Below are positions 42,589 to 52,634 of a stretch of DNA of 64,000 nucleotides, in pieces. Location: NCBI RefSeq assembly GCF_000255295.1, contig NC_017030.1:2728001-2792000 (forward strand), in the 5' to 3' direction. A model generated the notes under the pieces. The model saw only the letters and a list, made by a program, of their open reading frames with translations. It searched no databases and was not told the DNA's origin. Both the position numbers and the translations under genes were made by a program. Source of the stretch: Corallococcus coralloides DSM 2259 (GTDB taxonomy: Bacteria; Myxococcota; Myxococcia; Myxococcales; Myxococcaceae). Numbering within the stretch: the first letter of the stretch is position 1; every line of letters starts with the position of its first letter.

Positions 42589-43665
42589 ATGGCGCCAGTC
42601 AGCGGAGCGGGGACGCGTCCCCGGACAGCGGTAGGTCAGGCGAACAACACCGGGGGGCCGAACCAGGTCAGTGACCCGGTGCAGAAGCCGCCGTCGGACG
42701 TCGAGGCGGCGCTGAAGGAGCTCGAGCAGAAGCTGGGCAAGATCTTCAAGCCCGACGCCGAAGCCCTAGCGGGCGGGAAGCTGCCGCCCCGGCCGGGACG
42801 TGAGCTGCCCGCGGCCGACAAGGCCCAGGCCGAGCGGGCCGTCTCCGACTTCCTCCTCAAGGTGGGACTGGACCAGGGAGAGAAGTACCTCCTGGGCCCC
42901 AAGGCCAACTCGCCCCAGGCCGCGGCCGTCCTCGGAACCCTCAAGAAGCTCGTCGGGTCGGAAGGGCTGAAGCTCAAGCTCGGGGACAAGGGTGACTTCA
43001 CGCTCAAGGCGGAGCTCGGCAACTGGTTGCAGAAGGCCGACCCCAAAGGCAGCGCGTCCGTCAAACTCCAGCTCACGAAGAACACCGAGCTGACGGGCTC
43101 CGCCAACTTCAACCGGGACGGGTTCGACAAGGCGTCGGGCGGCGTCTCCTGGTCGAAGGACGGGACGAAGCTCACCGCCACGGGTGCCTTCAACAAGGAT
43201 GGCTTCGAGCGGGTGTCCGGAGGCTTTGAACGGACGCAGGGACGCTTCACCACCACGGCGACCGGGACGCTCAACGCCCAGGGAGGCTTCAAGGCGGAAG
43301 GAGGCGTGACCTTCAAGAACCCTCAGGGCGTCTTCGGCCTCAAGGCCCTGCAGGACTTCCAGAACGGCTCCACGCGCGTCGAGGGCAGCCTGAAGCGCGG
43401 GACCACGAACCCCTTCGAGGTGACTTCGGGGGCCAGCCTGAAGAACGGAGTCCTCTCGAGCGTGGATGGGAAGTTCAAGTGGTCGCTCGACAAGGGCCGC
43501 CTCACCCTTCAGGGCAACGCGCTTCAAGACTTCATGAAGGGGACGAAGAAGCTCGAAGGGCAGGTCAGCTACAAGCCCGGGGCTGACACGAGCTTCTTCG
43601 CGGCGGCCTCGGCCGATTCGAAGAATGGCTTCGGCGTGCGCTTCGGCGCCGCGATCCGCTTCTAG
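42589..43665 (+). CDS. Repetitive beta-strand protein of unknown function
   Basis: A 358-residue protein. The first ~125 residues are helical and charged (LKELEQKLGKIF, AQAERAVSDFLLKVGLDQG), without a signal peptide. From ~130 onward it consists of alternating 10-12 residue strands rich in Gly, Lys, Thr and aromatic residues (KLTATGAFNKDGFERVSGGFER, TFKNPQGVFGLKALQDFQNG), ending in GFGVRFGAAIRF with a C-terminal Phe, a feature of outer-membrane beta-barrels. A soluble beta-solenoid or a barrel exported by an unusual route are both possible. ATG 42589 follows GGGAGGAAACTCGA. A strong terminator follows. No family recognised. Confidence 0.7.
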   Translation: MAPVSGAGTRPRTAVGQANNTGGPNQVSDPVQKPPSDVEAALKELEQKLGKIFKPDAEALAGGKLPPRPGRELPAADKAQAERAVSDFLLKVGLDQGEKYLLGPKANSPQAAAVLGTLKKLVGSEGLKLKLGDKGDFTLKAELGNWLQKADPKGSASVKLQLTKNTELTGSANFNRDGFDKASGGVSWSKDGTKLTATGAFNKDGFERVSGGFERTQGRFTTTATGTLNAQGGFKAEGGVTFKNPQGVFGLKALQDFQNGSTRVEGSLKRGTTNPFEVTSGASLKNGVLSSVDGKFKWSLDKGRLTLQGNALQDFMKGTKKLEGQVSYKPGADTSFFAAASADSKNGFGVRFGAAIRF

Positions 43666-43668
43666 CGT

Positions 43669-43702
43669 GCGAGGCCTGCCCCGTTTCGCAGGCAGGCCTC
43701 GC
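43669..43702. terminator. Terminator hairpin
   Basis: GCGAGGCCTGCC (43669-43680) and GGCAGGCCTCGC (43691-43702) form a perfect 12-base stem with a ten-base loop, directly after the stop at 43665 and before the minus-strand stop at 43720. Confidence 0.7.
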
Positions 43703-43719
43703 GCACCATGCGCGTTCCA

Positions 43720-44112
43720 TCAATACCAGGTGGTGGCGGCCAGGAACGTCGCGCCGTCAGATCGGCGAACCCGGCCCCACAGGTACACCACGGGAGGGCA
43801 GCTCAGAGGGCAGCCACCGCTCACGGTGTAATACCGGTAGACGATGTCGGACTTGCCATCCCCCGTCACATCCGCGACCCAGACGCCGTAGCTCGTGGTG
43901 AAGGCCGTGGAGCTCCACCTCGAGGACGACGAGAAGGTGGACCCGTTGGAAAGTGCTACCCGGAGGGTTCCGGCCGACTCATACCAGATGAAGTCGTCGC
44001 GCCCGTCCGCGTTCACGTCCGCCAAGGGGGAGTGATTGGGATTCCGCGACGGACTTCGAATAGACAGAGCACGGGCCGACGTGTGTCTGACTGCTCTTGC
44101 GTTCGCAATCAC
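43720..44112 (-). pseudogene. Truncated FG-GAP/VCBS repeat protein (C-terminal part)
   Basis: The frame carries two FG-GAP/VCBS-type repeats (LADVNADGRDDFIWYES and VADVTGDGKSDIVYRYY), the Ca-binding Asp-x-Asn/Thr-x-Asp pattern of integrin-like propellers, and a natural C-terminus. Such proteins normally have seven repeats and a signal peptide; here the first ~25 residues (ARAVRHTSARALSIRSPSR) lack any homology and no signal peptide is present, so the gene appears cut at about 44040. It lies close to the 3' end of a tRNA gene, a frequent integration site, with AT-richer DNA between (44040-44231), including a small hairpin at 44138-44163. Confidence 0.55.
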
Positions 44113-44231
44113 TCAAGACTGGCATTCGCGAGTCTCGCAACAACTTCAAATCCTGAAGTGTTGATTCTGCTTTTGGTCTTGACTTGACTGGGGTTGGAGC
44201 CGGAGGAGCGGCAGCCGGAAGGTGAGGGGAG

Positions 44232-44304
44232 TGGGCCCTCCTGGATTCGAACCAGGGACCAATCGGTTATGAGCCGACAGCTCTAACCGCTGAGCTAAGG
44301 GCCC
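44232..44304 (-). tRNA. tRNA-Ile (CAU, lysidine type)
   Basis: A 73-base cloverleaf on the minus strand: seven-base acceptor stem GGGCCCT/AGGGCCC, D-arm TAGCTCAGCGGTTAGAGC, anticodon loop CTCATAA with CAU anticodon closed by a TCGG/CCGA stem, T-arm CCTGG-TTCGAAT-CCAGG, discriminator A at 44232. The D-arm and TTGGTC variable region match E. coli tRNA-Ile2 rather than elongator tRNA-Met, so it should read AUA after lysidine modification by TilS. CCA is not encoded. It lies 18 bases beyond the stop of the alkyltransferase-like gene on the same strand. Confidence 0.85.
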
Positions 44305-44322
44305 TCGCGCTGACTATACGGC

Positions 44323-44649
44323 CTAGCCGTCCTTCTTCACCACCACGCGGAACACCTGACCGCGTTCGTCCACGGTGACGCCCTCCGCGCGCAAGCGGCG
44401 CGCCTGCTCGTGCGCCACCGGGGGCGCCAGCGTCCCGTCCGAACGGATGACCCGCCACCAGGGCACCTGCGTGGCCTGCCCCGGCAGGTGCTTCAGCTCC
44501 CGCCCCACGCCCCGCGCCGCGCCCGGCCTGCCCGCGTAGATGGCCACCTGCGCGTAGGAGCGCACCTCGCCCCGGGGAATGGAGCGCACCTGCTTCATCA
44601 CGCTGTCGGAGAAGGGCAGGGGCTTTGCGGCGGGCTTCTTCGCGGCCAC
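44323..44649 (-). CDS. Alkyltransferase-like protein (ATL, MGMT family)
   Basis: A 108-residue protein of the MGMT DNA-binding fold (PRGEVRSYAQVAIYAGRPGAARGVGREL is the HTH and Arg-finger region). The active-site PCHR of true alkyltransferases is replaced by PWWR (Trp64 in place of Cys), which identifies it as an alkyltransferase-like protein: it binds O6-alkylguanine and flips it without repairing, recruiting nucleotide excision repair. The GTG at 44649 has AGG six bases upstream; an in-frame GTG at 44661 is the alternative. It follows rpoD on the same strand (about 100 bases) and precedes the tRNA-Ile gene. Confidence 0.88.
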   Translation of the reverse strand: MAAKKPAAKPLPFSDSVMKQVRSIPRGEVRSYAQVAIYAGRPGAARGVGRELKHLPGQATQVPWWRVIRSDGTLAPPVAHEQARRLRAEGVTVDERGQVFRVVVKKDG

Positions 44650-44744
44650 GGTGCACCTCACACAGGGGTGGAAACGACGAAGGCCCCCGGTCCACTCAAG
44701 GAACGGAGGCCTTCAAGTTCAGCGGTCAGTCTACTCCAGCGGCT

Positions 44745-46865
<2,121 letters not shown>

Positions 46866-46955
46866 TCGGATACTTCTCCTTAAGAAAATCAGGTGCTTTG
46901 GCCTGGGCGAGCCGGCCGATCTACCGCAAAGTCGAGCTTTCTTACAAACGCGAAC

Positions 46956-48797
46956 TCAAACCGGTTGCATTGGTCCCTTTGTTCCCGTTGCCGAGGAAGC
47001 AGGGGTCAGCTCATCCAGGACGCGCTTGCGGAGGGCCAGCAGCTCCTTGCGCTCTGACAGGAGCAACCGCGTCTCCTCTGTCAAATCAAAAGCCCCCTGC
47101 GTCTGTTCCGTCGCTCGCTTTATATAAACGAGCCGCTCGTCAATGCGCTTCTTCATGATGTCGCGGCACGCGAGGATGAACTCCGCTTCCAGCTCCATTC
47201 CCGCAGGGGAGAGCCGGCGGCCGGCCTCCAGGAGCGTCCGCTTGACGACCTCGGACGCCTCGAAGAGCGCCTCCTCCAGCCCCTGTCCGGACGTCGTCTG
47301 GGCCAGCACCATCCGCAGCCCCATGTGGGACAGCTCATCACACACGCGGAAGGTGTCCCGGGCGAGCAGCCGAGAATCCCGAAGGATTGCGGCCACATAG
47401 AGCGCTTCCGACTCCGGCGGAGGGCGCTCCGCCTGGGGCTTGGGCACCGGGCGCGGCACAGCCTGGGCGGGGACGGCGTTGGGGTACGGCGAGGAGACAG
47501 CGGGCTTGGGCGTGGGGGGCGGCTTGTACTGGAGCGACGACTCAATCTGCGCCGGCATCCAGCCGAAGTGCCCCGCCAGCGCGCTGATGAGCGCCGAGCG
47601 CGTCAGGCCCGGAGGCACCTGGGAGGTGACGGGCTTGAGCCGCTCCAGGGCGGACATCTTCTCCTCGAAGCTCGCCTGCTTGCCCGCGGGGAGCAGGGTG
47701 GCGAAGAGGTAGGCGGTGAGGGGCTGGGCGCCCTCCAGCAGACGCTCCACGCCGTCGGTTCCCTCGCGGCGGGCGAACACGTCCGGGTCGTCTCCCTGCG
47801 GCAGGAGCGCCACCCGGGTGGGGGCGCCGGCGGCGAGCAGGGGACCGGCCAGCCGCTCCACGGCGGCGAGGCCCGCGGAGTCTCCGTCCAGGAGCAGCAC
47901 CAGGTCGCGGGCCTCCGCGCGCTTGAGCACCTGGAGGTGCCCGGCGGTGAGGTTGGTGGAGCACAGGGCCACCGCGTTGCGCACGCCCACCTGGTGCAGG
48001 CCGATGCAGTCGAAGTACCCCTCCACGAGCACGGCCGTCTTGCGCTTGTGGATGTCGTCGCGCGCCTGGTCCATGCCGAAGAGCGTCTCGCTCTTGTTGT
48101 AGAGCCGGGACTCGCGCGAGTTGAGGTACTTGGGCCCGTCCTCCGCCGCGACCAGCCGGCCGCCGAAGGCGATGGGCCGCCCCTCCGGCGCGCGGATGGG
48201 CACCATCAGGCGGCTGCGGAAGAAGTCGATGCAGCCATCCCCGCTGTTCCGCTTGGTGATGAGCCCTGCCTTCAGGCCCCACTCCAGCATGCCGTTCTTC
48301 TGGAAGCGGTCCGCCAGGAGGCTCCACTGCGCGGGCGCCCACCCCAGGCCGAAGCCCTGGGCCACCTCCTCGGACACGCCACGGCTGGCCAGGTAGGCGC
48401 GCGCGGCGCGGCCTTCGTCCTCGTGCCAGAGCAGGCCGCGGAAGTGCTCCGCGGCGAAGTCCGTGGCCTCCTTGACCTGCTGACGCTCCTTGAGGCCGGG
48501 GTCCTGCGCGGCCTCCAGGTCGATGCCCACTTCCTGGGCCAGGTCGCGCACGGCGTCCTGGAACGTCTTGCCCAGGTAGCGCTGGATGAAGGACACCGCG
48601 TCGCCGCTCGCACGGCAGCCGTGGCAGAAATAGAAGCGCTTCTCCGGGACGACATAGAACGACGGCGTCTTCTCCTGGTGGAAGGGGCAGCGGCCCTTGA
48701 ACTCACGGCCGGCCTTCTTGAGCTCCACGTGACGGGACACCAGCGACACGATGTCCACGCGGTCGAGGACCTCCTGGATCTTGTGCTCCGGAATCAC
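46956..48797 (-). CDS. dnaG: DNA primase DnaG
   Basis: A 613-residue primase that makes RNA primers at replication forks. The N-terminal zinc ribbon is GRCPFHQEKTPSF ... YFCHGCRASGD (residues ~35-65); the TOPRIM domain has VLVEGYFDCIGLHQVG (Glu) and LLLDGDSAGLAA (Asp-x-Asp), and a Pro-rich linker (~430-460) leads to the C-terminal DnaB-interacting helical domain. Length is normal. The start is a GTG at 48797 with GGAGGGG upstream. It sits between yqeY and rpoD in the cluster. Confidence 0.97.
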   Translation of the reverse strand: MIPEHKIQEVLDRVDIVSLVSRHVELKKAGREFKGRCPFHQEKTPSFYVVPEKRFYFCHGCRASGDAVSFIQRYLGKTFQDAVRDLAQEVGIDLEAAQDPGLKERQQVKEATDFAAEHFRGLLWHEDEGRAARAYLASRGVSEEVAQGFGLGWAPAQWSLLADRFQKNGMLEWGLKAGLITKRNSGDGCIDFFRSRLMVPIRAPEGRPIAFGGRLVAAEDGPKYLNSRESRLYNKSETLFGMDQARDDIHKRKTAVLVEGYFDCIGLHQVGVRNAVALCSTNLTAGHLQVLKRAEARDLVLLLDGDSAGLAAVERLAGPLLAAGAPTRVALLPQGDDPDVFARREGTDGVERLLEGAQPLTAYLFATLLPAGKQASFEEKMSALERLKPVTSQVPPGLTRSALISALAGHFGWMPAQIESSLQYKPPPTPKPAVSSPYPNAVPAQAVPRPVPKPQAERPPPESEALYVAAILRDSRLLARDTFRVCDELSHMGLRMVLAQTTSGQGLEEALFEASEVVKRTLLEAGRRLSPAGMELEAEFILACRDIMKKRIDERLVYIKRATEQTQGAFDLTEETRLLLSERKELLALRKRVLDELTPASSATGTKGPMQPV

Positions 48798-49065
48798 GAC
48801 GCCCCTCCATCCATCCGCATGAGCGCGGCCTTCCGCCCGCCATCCTGACGGCCCCCTCTGACGGAAACGGACGGAATCTGGGACACGGCGCGCACTCCTG
48901 ATGGCTGCCCGCTCGCCTCCCGGGGTGGGGGACGGGCGGAAGGGCCTTGAGGATCAGCGCTTAATGGGCAGCGGGCGAGGGATCAAAAAATCCGCTTCGA
49001 GCCCGGGGTGGGGAGGGCACCTGGGACACACTCCCGGCGCCCCTTCCCCTGGAATCACGGGTGCT

Positions 49066-49524
49066 TCAGGACAGCTTCGCCAGCTGGGCCTTCACTTCTT
49101 CGGAGATGGCCTTGCCCTCGGCCTTGCCCTGGACCTTGGGGTTCACGTTCTTCATGACCGCGCCCATGTCCTTGGGGCCCTTGGCGCCGACCTCGGCGAT
49201 GGCGGCCTGGACGGCGGCGGTGAGCTCTGCCGGGGTGAGCTGCTGGGGCAGGTAGCGCTGCAGGACGGAGATCTCCTGCTCTTCCTTCTCCGCCAGCTCC
49301 GGGCGGCCACCGGCCTTGAACTGCTCGACGGAGTCGCGGCGCTGCTTGATGAGGGTGGCGATGACCTGCTGGATGCCCGCGTCGTCCAGCTCGCTGGCTC
49401 CCGGCTCGACCTCCTTGTACTTCACGGCGCTCTTGAGCATGCGCACCACGCTCAGGGTCAGCTCGTCCTTGGCCTTCATCGCGTCCTTCAGGTCCGCGGT
49501 CAGGCGCTCTTTCAGGGTGGTCAT
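49066..49524 (-). CDS. GatB/YqeY domain-containing protein
   Basis: A 152-residue all-helical protein of the YqeY family, equivalent to the C-terminal domain of GatB that contacts tRNA (TLKERLTADLKDAMKAKDELTLSVVRMLKSAVK; VLQRYLPQQLTPAEL; GKAISEEVKAQL). It probably binds tRNA in an unknown way. In many bacteria it lies beside rpsU and dnaG, as here. ATG 49524 is preceded by an ordinary spacer; the frame extends upstream but without family homology. The ~269 bases between it and the dnaG start hold nothing recognisable. Confidence 0.95.
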   Translation of the reverse strand: MTTLKERLTADLKDAMKAKDELTLSVVRMLKSAVKYKEVEPGASELDDAGIQQVIATLIKQRRDSVEQFKAGGRPELAEKEEQEISVLQRYLPQQLTPAELTAAVQAAIAEVGAKGPKDMGAVMKNVNPKVQGKAEGKAISEEVKAQLAKLS

Positions 49525-49631
49525 GTCGGGATTCCTCACGGGCGGGGAAAAGGGTCGCCGCGCCAGCGGATGGGACGGCGGGAGCCAGGGCACCTGACTG
49601 CTGGAGCCCCGGCTCCTCACTGCGGGCCTGC

Positions 49632-49826
49632 TTAGTACGACTTGCGGGCCTTCTTCACAGCGCGCTTCTTGGCGGCGAGGGCCTTCTTCTTCCGCTTCAC
49701 GGAAGGCTTCTCGTAGTGCTCGCGCTTGCGGATCTCGGAAAGGATTCCGGCCTTCTCGGTGGCCTTCTTGAAGCGCTTGAGAGCGCTTTCGATGGACTCA
49801 CCTTCCTTCACTCGAATACCGGGCAT
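49632..49826 (-). CDS. rpsU: 30S ribosomal protein S21
   Basis: A 64-residue ribosomal protein S21: starts [20 protein letters not shown], then [21 protein letters not shown], and ends in a Lys/Arg-rich tail. S21 takes part in initiation on the 30S subunit by promoting base-pairing to the anti-Shine-Dalgarno. The leader has AAGGAGGTGACTGC directly before the ATG at 49826, a full match to the anti-SD. It is the first gene of the macromolecular-synthesis cluster, with its promoter expected in the 135 bases shared with the divergent gene at 49962. Confidence 0.97.
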   Translation of the reverse strand: MPGIRVKEGESIESALKRFKKATEKAGILSEIRKREHYEKPSVKRKKKALAAKKRAVKKARKSY

Positions 49827-49961
49827 GCAGTCACCTCCTTCCGCCTAGCTGGATGCAATCTGGAAATCTTCAGAGGGTCGGGGGGTATGGCGCAGCGGGC
49901 CGGAAAAGGCAAGGAGACCCGCACGGAAAGGATGGGCCGGGTGCGCTAGAGTGTCCGGAGC

Positions 49962-51554
49962 GTGTCCCGCCTCCTCCTCCTGGTCCTCCTGCTGGCGGCC
50001 AGCCCCTCCCGGGCTGGCACGGTCGCTTCCGAGTGCTGGGCCTCCTGCCGCCGCCACATCGCGGACCCCTCCCTGCGAGCGCGGACCTGTGGCGCCTGCG
50101 TCACCGGGGGCCGGGTGGACAGCTGGGTGGCGTCCCTGGGGACAGGGGCGGTGGAGGCGCAGCAGGCGCTGGCCTCGGCGCTCCAGGACTCCCACTGGCG
50201 GGTGCGCTGGGCCGCGGTGCGGGCGGAGGCCCGGAGCCGGGGCCTGACGGAGCGGCGGGCCCTGGCGGATTGGATCATGGACACCCCGCCGGACGCGGAC
50301 CTGGGGGCCTGCCTCACCGCCGTCCGCGCCGCCGCCGATTCCGGCCGGTCCACGGCGGACTTCCTGCGGGAGGCGGGCGCCCGGGGGCCTTCCGCCGCGG
50401 CTCGGGTCTGGGCGAAGCGGGACGCCGTCCGGCAGTCGCTGTCGCTGGAGATGTTCTCGCAGGAGCCGTCCGTGCGGCTGCCGGCGCTCTTGCACCTGGC
50501 CACCTTCCAGGGACGGTCGGCGACGCGCGTGGTGCTGGACGCGGTGGCGTCGCGGCCCGTCGCCGGTGATGCGGTGATGGCGGAGCTGCTCCTGGCTGTC
50601 GCCGAGCGGCAGCATGCGTCCGTGGGCCGGCTGCTCCTCACGGAGGCGAAGCCCCCGGACGAGGCGGCCATCAACCGGCTCTTCGCCGTGTACTCGCGCG
50701 AGCTGGACTCGCTGCGGCCGGAGCTCACCTCCGGTCAGGTGCAGCGCCGGCGCACGGCGGTGGCCACCCTTCGCCGCTACGGTCCGCTGGCGAAGCGGGA
50801 GCTGGAGTCGGCGCTGGGGGACGACGACGGCCGGGTCCGGGAGCTGGCGGCGCGGGGCCTGGCGGAGTCCGCCGGGAAGCCCCTGCGGGACGTGGCGCTC
50901 CAGGGCGTGAAGGACGCGGAGTCCGCGGAGTCCGCGCGGCCGTGGCTGGGCGCGATGGCGCATGAGAAGGGGTGCTTCGCCTTCCTGCGGGACGTGGCGG
51001 AGGGACGCAACGCGCGGACGCCAGAGGTGCAGGGGGAGGCGGTGGCGTTCATGGGGGACTGCACGGAGGGCCCGGCCCCCACGCGGCGGCTGGCGCCCTT
51101 CCTTTCGTCGAACGTGACTCCGGTCCGGGCGGGCGCGGTGCGCGCGCTGGGGTCGCTGCCCCGGAATGGCGACGCGATGGCGCTGGCGGCGAAGGCGCTG
51201 GAGGACGGCGCGCCGGAGGTGGTGGTGGCCGCGCTGGACGTGCTGTCCGCCTACCGGCAGCCGTCGCGCGGGGACGAGGCGGCGGGCCTGCTGGAGTCCG
51301 AGCACCCGGTGGTGCGCGCGGCGGCGGCGAGGGCGCTGGAGTTCGTGGGCCGCACCTCGCACGTGCGCGTCCTGGCGGACCGCCTGCGTGGGGATCCGGT
51401 GGCGGACGTGCGCATCGCGGCGGCCAGGACGCTGAGCACGCTGGGCGGGCCCCATGCGGTGTCGGCGCTGAGCGAGGCGGCGGCGCACGACGCGGACACG
51501 CACGTGAAGCACGTGTCGGCGGAAGGGCTGCGGCGGCTGGGCTTCGGACGCTGA
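49962..51554 (+). CDS. Exported HEAT-repeat protein
   Basis: A 530-residue protein with a short signal peptide (MSRLLLLVLLLAASPSRAG) followed by four Cys in the next 40 residues, and then mostly ~30-residue helical pairs of HEAT type (for example DDDGRVRELAARGLAESAG, SEHPVVRAAAARALEFVG, DPVADVRIAAARTLSTLGG, ADTHVKHVSAEGLRRLG). Such solenoids bind proteins or lipids; the partner is unknown. The start is a GTG at 49962, whose signal peptide is convincing. It diverges from rpsU and ends before a dyad terminator. A second HEAT-type protein is encoded at 59222. Confidence 0.83.
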   Translation: MSRLLLLVLLLAASPSRAGTVASECWASCRRHIADPSLRARTCGACVTGGRVDSWVASLGTGAVEAQQALASALQDSHWRVRWAAVRAEARSRGLTERRALADWIMDTPPDADLGACLTAVRAAADSGRSTADFLREAGARGPSAAARVWAKRDAVRQSLSLEMFSQEPSVRLPALLHLATFQGRSATRVVLDAVASRPVAGDAVMAELLLAVAERQHASVGRLLLTEAKPPDEAAINRLFAVYSRELDSLRPELTSGQVQRRRTAVATLRRYGPLAKRELESALGDDDGRVRELAARGLAESAGKPLRDVALQGVKDAESAESARPWLGAMAHEKGCFAFLRDVAEGRNARTPEVQGEAVAFMGDCTEGPAPTRRLAPFLSSNVTPVRAGAVRALGSLPRNGDAMALAAKALEDGAPEVVVAALDVLSAYRQPSRGDEAAGLLESEHPVVRAAAARALEFVGRTSHVRVLADRLRGDPVADVRIAAARTLSTLGGPHAVSALSEAAAHDADTHVKHVSAEGLRRLGFGR

Positions 51555-51567
51555 GCGCTGACGTTGC

Positions 51568-51586
51568 GAGCGGCCCTTGGCCGCTC
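51568..51586. terminator. Short terminator hairpin
   Basis: GAGCGGCC (51568-51575) and GGCCGCTC (51579-51586) form an eight-base stem with a three-base loop, just after the HEAT-repeat gene stop. Confidence 0.5.
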
Positions 51587-51616
51587 AGGCTTCGAGCACC
51601 GACGACTTGGGAAGGA

Positions 51617-51642
51617 GGAAGGGCCGTGGATCACGGCCTTCC
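51617..51642. terminator. Terminator hairpin after the FHA-GGDEF gene
   Basis: GGAAGGGCCGTG and CACGGCCTTCC pair around GAT with one bulged G, ten bases beyond the minus-strand stop at 51652. Confidence 0.45.
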
Positions 51643-51651
51643 CCCTGACGC

Positions 51652-52563
51652 TCACGGGCCGCTGATGGCCTTGGCGTCCACGCGGTTCCGGCCCGCGTGC
51701 TTGGCCCGGTAGAGGTACTTGTCCGCGGCGGAGATGAGGTCCTCCGGCTGGGAGAAGTCCGAGTCCAAGAGCGTCGCCACGCCCAGGCTGATGGTCACCT
51801 TGATGGGCGTGCCGCTGAAGATGAAGTCCGCGCGGTCCACCGCCACACGGCAGCGCTCCGCGCACGCCAGGGCCGCGTCCTCCGCGGACTCGCGCAGCAT
51901 CAGCGCGAACTCCTCGCCGCCGTAGCGCGCGAGCAGGTCCTCGGTGCGCACCGTGTCCGCCACCCGCTGCGCGATGCGCGTCAGCACGAAGTCTCCGGCC
52001 GGGTGGCCGTACACGTCGTTGATGCGCTTGAAGTGGTCCACGTCGAAGAGCACCAGCGACAGCGGCACGCGGTGGCGCAGGCAGTACGCGAACTCCTTGC
52101 GCACCGTCTCCATGAAGTACTTCTTGTTGTAGACGCGGGTGAGGCCGTCGCGCGTGGCGGACTCGTAGATGCTGCGCTGGTACTGCTCCTCCAGCGCGTC
52201 CTGGATGCTGAACTTCAGCACCGTGTTGGAGCCGATCTGGATCTTGTCGCCGTCGTACAGCGGCGCCGCGCTCACCTTCAGGCCGTTCAGGTACGTGCCG
52301 TTGGTGCTGCCCAGGTCCACGAGCTGGAAGCGGCCGTCGCCAATGGCGACCACCTTCGCGTGCTTGCGCGAGATGCCGTCGTCCTCGACCTGGAACTGGG
52401 CCTCCGAGCTGCGGCCCAGCACCACCTCTGAACGGTCCAGCTTGAACATCCGCCCGATGCCGGCGGCGGACTTGGCGCTGATCACGATCAGATAGGCGCT
52501 CTGCTGCTGGGCGCTGCCCAGCAGGTCCGAAATCGAATGGACGGAAGTTTTCTCCTCGGACAT
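51652..52563 (-). CDS. FHA-GGDEF diguanylate cyclase
   Basis: A 303-residue cytoplasmic signalling enzyme making cyclic-di-GMP from GTP. Residues ~25-110 are an FHA domain (VVLGRSSEAQFQVEDDGISRKHAKV, LGSTNGTYLNG) that binds phosphothreonine, and residues ~130-295 a GGDEF domain with an intact GGEEF active site (215-219). An RxxD motif (Arg206-Asp209), five residues before GGEEF, is the standard inhibitory site, so product feedback is expected. The ATG at 52563 is overlapped by GGGAGG; a start at 52575 is possible. FHA-GGDEF fusions link Ser/Thr kinase signalling, abundant in myxobacteria, to c-di-GMP (inference). Confidence 0.94.
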   Translation of the reverse strand: MSEEKTSVHSISDLLGSAQQQSAYLIVISAKSAAGIGRMFKLDRSEVVLGRSSEAQFQVEDDGISRKHAKVVAIGDGRFQLVDLGSTNGTYLNGLKVSAAPLYDGDKIQIGSNTVLKFSIQDALEEQYQRSIYESATRDGLTRVYNKKYFMETVRKEFAYCLRHRVPLSLVLFDVDHFKRINDVYGHPAGDFVLTRIAQRVADTVRTEDLLARYGGEEFALMLRESAEDAALACAERCRVAVDRADFIFSGTPIKVTISLGVATLLDSDFSQPEDLISAADKYLYRAKHAGRNRVDAKAISGP

Positions 52564-52634
52564 CGCGCCTCCCATCTTACGGGCCGCCTTTTCACGGCGG
52601 CAAGCACACCCACGCTCCTTTCACGCACCCGGTG

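Noticed and set aside
44232-44304. Elongator tRNA-Met
   Set aside because: The anticodon is CAU, but acceptor, D-arm and TTGGTC variable loop match tRNA-Ile2; initiator features are absent too.
47325-48848. A 507-codon plus-strand frame opposite dnaG
   Set aside because: It lies antisense to the conserved primase and shows no domain signature.
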